DNA from: a bacterium
GTDB lineage: Bacteria > CSSED10-310 > JAJRTK01
Length of the DNA: 11,336 nucleotides
Reading direction: 5' to 3'
NCBI GenBank assembly: GCA_024278345.1
Contig: JAJRTK010000534.1
Coordinates: forward strand, 1 to 11,336
Shown here: positions 7,400 through 11,336 of the stretch, one piece after another
Layout of the letters: each line of letters opens with the position of its first letter
Numbering within the stretch: the first letter of the stretch is position 1
Translations under genes and position numbers: made by a program
Notes under the pieces: model-generated
What the model was told of the DNA's origin: nothing
The model's input: only the letters and a program-made list of their open reading frames with translations
Database searches by the model: none

Positions 7400-7441
7400 A
7401 AGATTCCTGCTCGCTGCCCCAAGGAGCAGAAGGCCCCCCTG

Positions 7442-9532
7442 TCAGGAAGATTCTTTGATCCCGGCCAACTCCAAGAAGAAAGTGTAAATGAAGGCGGTGG
7501 ATTCATGGTATTTGTAGCGGCCCGTGGCGCCTGCATGGCCGGCCCCCATCTCCGTTTTGAGGAGCAAGCGGTTGGAATCCGTCTTCATGGTTCGAAGGCG
7601 AGCGACATATTTCGCCGGCTCCCAGTACTGCACCTGGGAATCGTGGAGACCGGCGGTCACAAGGACGTTCGGATAGTCTTTACTCTCGATGTTGTCGTAG
7701 GGCGAATAGCGGGACATCACCTGGTAGAAAGCCGAATCCCGCGGATCCCCCCACTCGTCGTATTCCGCCGTCGTCAGGGGGAGAGTCTCGTCCAGCATTG
7801 TCGTCAGAACATCCACGAAAGGCACGCCAAGATGCACGCCCTTGAACAACTGGGGGGCCATGTTGGTCACGCCTCCCATGAGAAGGCCGCCAGCGCTCCG
7901 GCCGTCGGCGAACAGTCTGTCCGGAGCCGTATAGTCTCCATCAATCAAATGGCGGGCGCAATCGATGAAGTCGCTGAAGCTGTTGATCTTTTCTAGGAGC
8001 TTCCCTTGTTCGTACCACCGGCGACCTAGTTCTTGCCCGCCCCGAACGTGGGCGATGGCATAGGCAAACCCGCGGTCGAGAAGGCTGATGAGGGAAAGCT
8101 CGAATTCAGGATCGATATTCACGCCGTACGCGCCATACCCATAAAGAAGCAACGGACAGGAGCCATCCTTGTGGAAATCCCGACGATAGACGATGGAAAT
8201 GGGAACCTTCGTGCCATCGCGGGCGGTGGCCCAAAGCCGTTCCGTCCGATAATCTCCCGGTTCGAAGCCACCCATGATTTTCCGCCGCTTCAGGAGCGTC
8301 TTCTGGCGGCTGTTCATGTCGTAATCGTAGATGGTTCGAGGTGTCGTGAGGGAAGTGTACCGAAACCGGAACGATGAGCTATCGGCCTCGACGTTGGCGC
8401 CAAAGGTTACAGTATAGGCCGGCTCATGGAGCTCCAAGCGATGCTCCTCACCACCGTCCCAGGGATGGATGAGGAACCCGGTCAACCCGTTCTTTCGCTC
8501 CTGGACCACCAGGAAGTTTTGGAAAACGGTGAAGGCCTCAAGGAAGACCTCCTCCCGGTGTGGAATGACTTCCGCCCATCGGGAGGGATCCCGGGCGATC
8601 TCTTGTACCTCCATCATCCGGAAGTTCTTGGCCTTGAAATTCGTACGGACGACGAACCTTTCTCCAATGTGATCAAGGAAATATTCGTGGTTGCGGCAGC
8701 GCTTCATGAAAATCTTTGGTGAAGCCCCGGGGTCATCGGCATCCAGAAGCCACGCCTCAGAAGAAACTGTCTGGCTGGAGTGGATGATGACGAATCGCTT
8801 CGATTTGGATCGATAGACGCCTACGTTGAAAGTCTCATCCAGTTCCTCGAAGACCAGGTCGTCATCGGCGGGTGCGCTCCCCACGCGGTGACGCCAGATT
8901 TGGTGGTATCGAAGGGTCTGTGGGTGCTTGCGAACATAGTAAAAAGTCCGGCCATCGTTGGCCCAGGCAACGGCTTCGCCGCAACCGGTGAGGCACTTAT
9001 CCAGGACCTTCCCCGTCGCCGCCTCGACAATCCGGATCCCGTGGAGCCGTCTGCCCACCATGTCCACGGTGTAGGCAAAAAGCTCGCCCGACGGGCTCGG
9101 AAAGATCCCGGCCACGTCACAGAAATCATGGCCTTCCGCCAACACCCGCTGGTCCAACAACACCTCTTCCGGGGCCTCCAGAGAACCGGAGCGCCGGCAA
9201 AAGAGGGGGTATTCGCTCCCCTCCTCAAACCGGTCGTAGTAGTAGGCGCTCCCATGGCGGTGTGGAACCGATGCCTCACAGGGATCGATCCGGCGGACGA
9301 TCTCATTGTAAATCTCTTTCCGCAGACCAGCCGCAGGCGCCATGGCCGCCTGAGCGTAGCGATTTTCCGCTTCGAGATAGGCGATCACCTCGGGGTCTTC
9401 GCGATCTCGAAGCCAATAGTAATCATCGCGGCGGACTTTGCCGTGGATCTCCAACAGTTTCGGCCGAGTGGCGGCAACTGGAGGTGATAAAAAATCTGGT
9501 TGATGCTGCGAAGCGGACGACTGCTGGTGCAT
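7442..9532 (-). CDS. ptrB: Oligopeptidase B (prolyl oligopeptidase family, S9A)
   Basis: This is a serine peptidase that cleaves short peptides after basic residues. From ATG 9532 it is 696 residues, normal for oligopeptidase B. The N-terminal beta-propeller part includes RRDDYYWLRDRED (34-46), the usual entry segment. The C-terminal alpha/beta-hydrolase domain has YGYGAYG (464-470), HVRGGQELGRRWYEQGK (495-511), the nucleophile in GRSAGG (Ser546), the acid in GLHDSQVQYWEPAKY (Asp631) and the base in GAGHAG (His666). The catalytic triad is complete. There is no signal peptide, so it should act in the cytosol. A GTG at 9601 would add 23 residues of low quality. The ATG at 9532 is preceded by GGAG about 11 bases upstream, which is rather far. 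It is the first gene of a minus-strand series, with the SDR 58 bases after it. Confidence 0.93.
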   Translation of the reverse strand: MHQQSSASQHQPDFLSPPVAATRPKLLEIHGKVRRDDYYWLRDREDPEVIAYLEAENRYAQAAMAPAAGLRKEIYNEIVRRIDPCEASVPHRHGSAYYYDRFEEGSEYPLFCRRSGSLEAPEEVLLDQRVLAEGHDFCDVAGIFPSPSGELFAYTVDMVGRRLHGIRIVEAATGKVLDKCLTGCGEAVAWANDGRTFYYVRKHPQTLRYHQIWRHRVGSAPADDDLVFEELDETFNVGVYRSKSKRFVIIHSSQTVSSEAWLLDADDPGASPKIFMKRCRNHEYFLDHIGERFVVRTNFKAKNFRMMEVQEIARDPSRWAEVIPHREEVFLEAFTVFQNFLVVQERKNGLTGFLIHPWDGGEEHRLELHEPAYTVTFGANVEADSSSFRFRYTSLTTPRTIYDYDMNSRQKTLLKRRKIMGGFEPGDYRTERLWATARDGTKVPISIVYRRDFHKDGSCPLLLYGYGAYGVNIDPEFELSLISLLDRGFAYAIAHVRGGQELGRRWYEQGKLLEKINSFSDFIDCARHLIDGDYTAPDRLFADGRSAGGLLMGGVTNMAPQLFKGVHLGVPFVDVLTTMLDETLPLTTAEYDEWGDPRDSAFYQVMSRYSPYDNIESKDYPNVLVTAGLHDSQVQYWEPAKYVARLRTMKTDSNRLLLKTEMGAGHAGATGRYKYHESTAFIYTFFLELAGIKESS

Positions 9533-9788
9533 GTTGGGAGTTTCTCCGTGTTGCCTGATATCATGGAACGGTTTGCGGAAGCCGGAAGATGGATTCGCCA
9601 CCCGGCCAGAGACCGATGGTCCGTTTTATACCACAACCGGTGGATGTTTGGTTCCACGCTTCGCCGCAAACAACGGATTTCGTATCCGTGCAAGGCTGTG
9701 GGACAGGTGTCCACCGGAACTCTTGCCCAGGATCGCAACGCCCCCGGCTGGAGCGCATTCCCGCCAAGGGAAGAGAGAAGGAGACACG
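9533..9788. promoter_or_regulatory. Divergent intergenic region between ptrB and a SAM methyltransferase
   Basis: These 256 bases separate two outward-facing genes and should hold both promoters. I cannot name convincing -35/-10 pairs. A TTTTATA stretch near 9622-9630 is the most AT-rich spot. Around 9633-9660 there are overlapping inverted repeats built on GTGG and CCAC (CCAC-AACCG-GTGG, then GTGGA-8-TCCAC), which could be an operator or chance. Open frames cross the region on both strands but look like extensions, not genes. Confidence 0.4.
9778..9783 (+). promoter_or_regulatory. Shine-Dalgarno site fixing the start at 9789
   Basis: AAGGAG lies 5 bases before ATG 9789. The frame is open back to 9531, but those 86 upstream codons show no family sequence and cover the intergenic region, so the short form is preferred. 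Confidence 0.7.
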
Positions 9789-10571
9789 ATGGGAAGGCTG
9801 CACCTTGTCGAGCTAGAAGATTATCCTTGGTTCCCGCCGGTGATCCGCGACGGCGCCACTGCATTCCTCCGGGCCATAGGCCGAGTGGCCGGTTACGGCC
9901 AGGCCATCGCCCCCATGGTGGCTGACGTACTCCGCAAGACAGGGCACCGCCGAATTATCGACCTCTGCTCCGGCGGCGCCGGCCCGCTTCCCGAGCTTCT
10001 CTCCGCCCTGGCCAAAGATGGACTGGAGGTCCGGGCCGTTCTCACGGACAAGTACCCCAACTTTCCCGCCCTGGAACAAGCTGCCTCTGAAAGCGACGGC
10101 CGAATCCACTTTTCCACCCAATCCATCGACGCCACCGATGTTCCGCGGAATATGAAGGGGTTCCGGACACTCTTCAACGCCCTCCACCACTTCCCGCCAG
10201 AACTGGCCCGAGGTATCCTGGCGGACGCCGTGCGAAAAAGAACCCCCATCGGGGTCTTCGAGATGGTGGAACGGACTGCTTTCTCCATGGGCGGAATCTG
10301 CCTCTCCCCCCTTGCCGTCCTGGCCCTCATGCCAACCATCCGCCCCCTCCGGCCGGCCTGGTGGGCACTCACTTACCTCCTCCCCCTCATCCCGGGCCTC
10401 ATCCTCTTCGACGGACTGGTCTCCTGCGTCCGGGTTTACTCGCCCAAAGAACTCTGGGGCCTTATCCGGAGTATCGACGGCCACGAAACTTTCGAGTGGC
10501 GGATCGAGCGTGCGATAGTCTTCCCCATTCCCGGCCGCGCCACCATCCTTCTGGGCATGCCAAAGGAATGA
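9789..10571 (+). CDS. Class I SAM-dependent methyltransferase-like protein with hydrophobic C-terminal half
   Basis: This 260-residue protein probably binds SAM. Motif I reads IIDLCSGGAGP (56-66). The acidic residue at the end of strand 2 is in VLTDKYPN (Asp87). FNALHHFPPE (129-138) sits where class I enzymes have their motif IV region, and FEMVERT follows (157-163). After that come two hydrophobic stretches, at about 170-183 and 192-211, which could be membrane segments or a buried lid. The substrate is not recognisable. The start at 9789 is supported by AAGGAG, and the N-terminus MGRLHLVELEDYPWFPPVIRD reads as a proper family start. It is transcribed away from ptrB and converges on the enoyl-CoA hydratase gene. 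The methyltransferase fold is fairly sure, the specific activity unknown. Confidence 0.75.
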   Translation: MGRLHLVELEDYPWFPPVIRDGATAFLRAIGRVAGYGQAIAPMVADVLRKTGHRRIIDLCSGGAGPLPELLSALAKDGLEVRAVLTDKYPNFPALEQAASESDGRIHFSTQSIDATDVPRNMKGFRTLFNALHHFPPELARGILADAVRKRTPIGVFEMVERTAFSMGGICLSPLAVLALMPTIRPLRPAWWALTYLLPLIPGLILFDGLVSCVRVYSPKELWGLIRSIDGHETFEWRIERAIVFPIPGRATILLGMPKE

Positions 10572-10771
10572 CCGGCACTCCTGTGGCGGATGGGGCCCGC
10601 GGCACCTTGCCCCCCAACAACTTCCGGCAAACCCGGTGTATGGGATCAAGGCCGTCCCGCGGGTCCAAGGGGCGACCGGCGGGAGCGGCTGCGAGCGACG
10701 GGAGCGGAACTCAACCCAATAAAGAGAGAGCTCCGTAACCTCCCGTCCTCGTGAACGCGGCGATTCCGCGG
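10572..10771. other. Convergent intergenic region, weak inverted repeats only
   Basis: These 200 bases lie between two converging genes, where terminators are expected. CGCGG-CGATT-CCGCG at 10756-10770 abuts the hydratase stop codon. A second repeat, 10705-10712 with 10728-10735, is 8 bp with one mismatch. Neither is followed by a T-tract on either strand, so no intrinsic terminator is called. No coding sequence is recognised. Confidence 0.35.
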
Positions 10772-11336
10772 CTACCGATGGACGAACCCTGCTTTGACCC
10801 GAGGCCCGTTCTTCAGGAAATTCTCCATCCCGATCCGCATGTCCTCGGTCCGACAGCACTGGGCAAAGAGCTTCGCTTCCAGTTCGATCCCATCCCTCAG
10901 AGTGCCCCGGGCCCCCTCCAGGATCGCACGGCAAAGGATCGCGTCGATGGCCTTGGAAAGATGGCCGAGATCCACGGACGGAAGCTCATCTGGCACGTCG
11001 GGCAGCGGGCCGGTGGGGATCTTCTTGAGCTCCACCTCGCCCCGGGCCGCCTTCCTTGCCAGCGCCGCGGCCTCGGACAGCAGGTCTCCTTCCACTTCGC
11101 CGTCGATGAGGCCCAGCTTCAGCGCTTCCGCCGACGAGATGGGCTTGCCAGTCCGCATCATCCGGGCGGCTGGCTCAAGGCCGATCCACCGTGGCAGACG
11201 CTGCGTGCCGCCAGCGCCGGGAATGATCCCCAGGTTCACCTCGGGCTGGCCGGCGAACATCCGAAGCCCCTTCCGCGCCAGCCTCGCGTGGCAGGCCATG
11301 GCCAGCTCGTTCCCTCCGCCAAGAGCAAACCCGTTC
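10772..11336 (-). CDS. Enoyl-CoA hydratase/isomerase family protein, N-terminus beyond window
   Basis: This is the C-terminal part, about 188 residues, of a crotonase-fold enzyme; full members are about 260. The visible part begins at NGFALGGGNELAMACH, which holds the second oxyanion-hole glycine and the first catalytic Glu (NEL). It continues with GQPEVNLGIIPGAGGTQRLPR, which holds the second catalytic Glu (PEV). Both glutamates of hydratases are present, so 2-enoyl-CoA hydration, as in beta-oxidation or a related acyl-CoA degradation route, is likely. The spacing between the two glutamates is 22 residues, two more than in rat mitochondrial hydratase, owing to a longer loop (ARKGLRMFAGQPE). 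The C-terminal helices run to the stop at 10772-10774. The start lies outside the window. The exact substrate is unknown. Confidence 0.9.
   Translation of the reverse strand, partial: NGFALGGGNELAMACHARLARKGLRMFAGQPEVNLGIIPGAGGTQRLPRWIGLEPAARMMRTGKPISSAEALKLGLIDGEVEGDLLSEAAALARKAARGEVELKKIPTGPLPDVPDELPSVDLGHLSKAIDAILCRAILEGARGTLRDGIELEAKLFAQCCRTEDMRIGMENFLKNGPRVKAGFVHR

Noticed and set aside
7407-7429. CTGCTC/GAGCAG hairpin as a terminator between ptrB and the SDR gene
   Set aside because: The stem is only 6 bp and no T-tract follows on the minus strand, so read-through from ptrB is as likely.
8780-9487. Plus-strand open frame of 235 codons
   Set aside because: It is antisense to the confidently identified ptrB and has no recognisable domain.
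9813-10934. Minus-strand open frame of 373 codons
   Set aside because: It is antisense to the methyltransferase gene and overlaps the hydratase end; its low-complexity Gly/Glu-rich translation is typical of a shadow frame.

Overview
This looks like bacterial chromosome at about 60-65% G+C. The genes are ordinary in size, closely packed, have clear Shine-Dalgarno sites and sometimes use GTG starts. The gene set fits a Gram-negative, possibly uncultured deltaproteobacteria-like lineage: an AtuA-family protein, a PlsB-like acyltransferase beside GpsA, oligopeptidase B and an enoyl-CoA hydratase. No rRNA, tRNA or other taxonomic marker lies in the window, so that assignment is weak.

Layout, left to right. 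Positions 1-497 (minus) hold an open frame resembling the middle of an IS110-family transposase. It runs off the left edge and lacks the N-terminal catalytic domain, so it is probably a remnant. A gap of about 300 bases follows. Then comes a tight plus-strand cluster at 802-5206: an AtuA-family protein, a stand-alone AtuA C-terminal-domain protein, a PlsB-like glycerol-3-phosphate acyltransferase and gpsA. The gaps are 30 and 14 bases, and the last pair overlaps by 4 bases, so this reads as one operon. Facing it on the minus strand is a D12-class adenine-specific DNA methyltransferase with visibly lower G+C than its neighbours. It is followed, still on the minus strand, by a short-chain dehydrogenase and ptrB (oligopeptidase B). 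A divergent intergenic region of 256 bases separates ptrB from a plus-strand SAM-dependent methyltransferase with hydrophobic segments in its C-terminal half. The right edge carries the C-terminal part of an enoyl-CoA hydratase on the minus strand.

How the genes fit together. GpsA makes sn-glycerol-3-phosphate from dihydroxyacetone phosphate. The acyltransferase would use it for the first acylation in phospholipid synthesis, and the overlapping reading frames support coupled production. The two AtuA-type proteins come from a family tied to catabolism of branched or terpenoid acyl-CoAs, and their link to lipid synthesis here is notable. The other genes look like independent housekeeping or accessory functions. 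I see no CRISPR array, RNA gene, prophage or clear defence island. Nothing here amounts to a clearly new system; the best leads are the composition of the operon, the changed acyltransferase motif and the probably acquired DNA methyltransferase.
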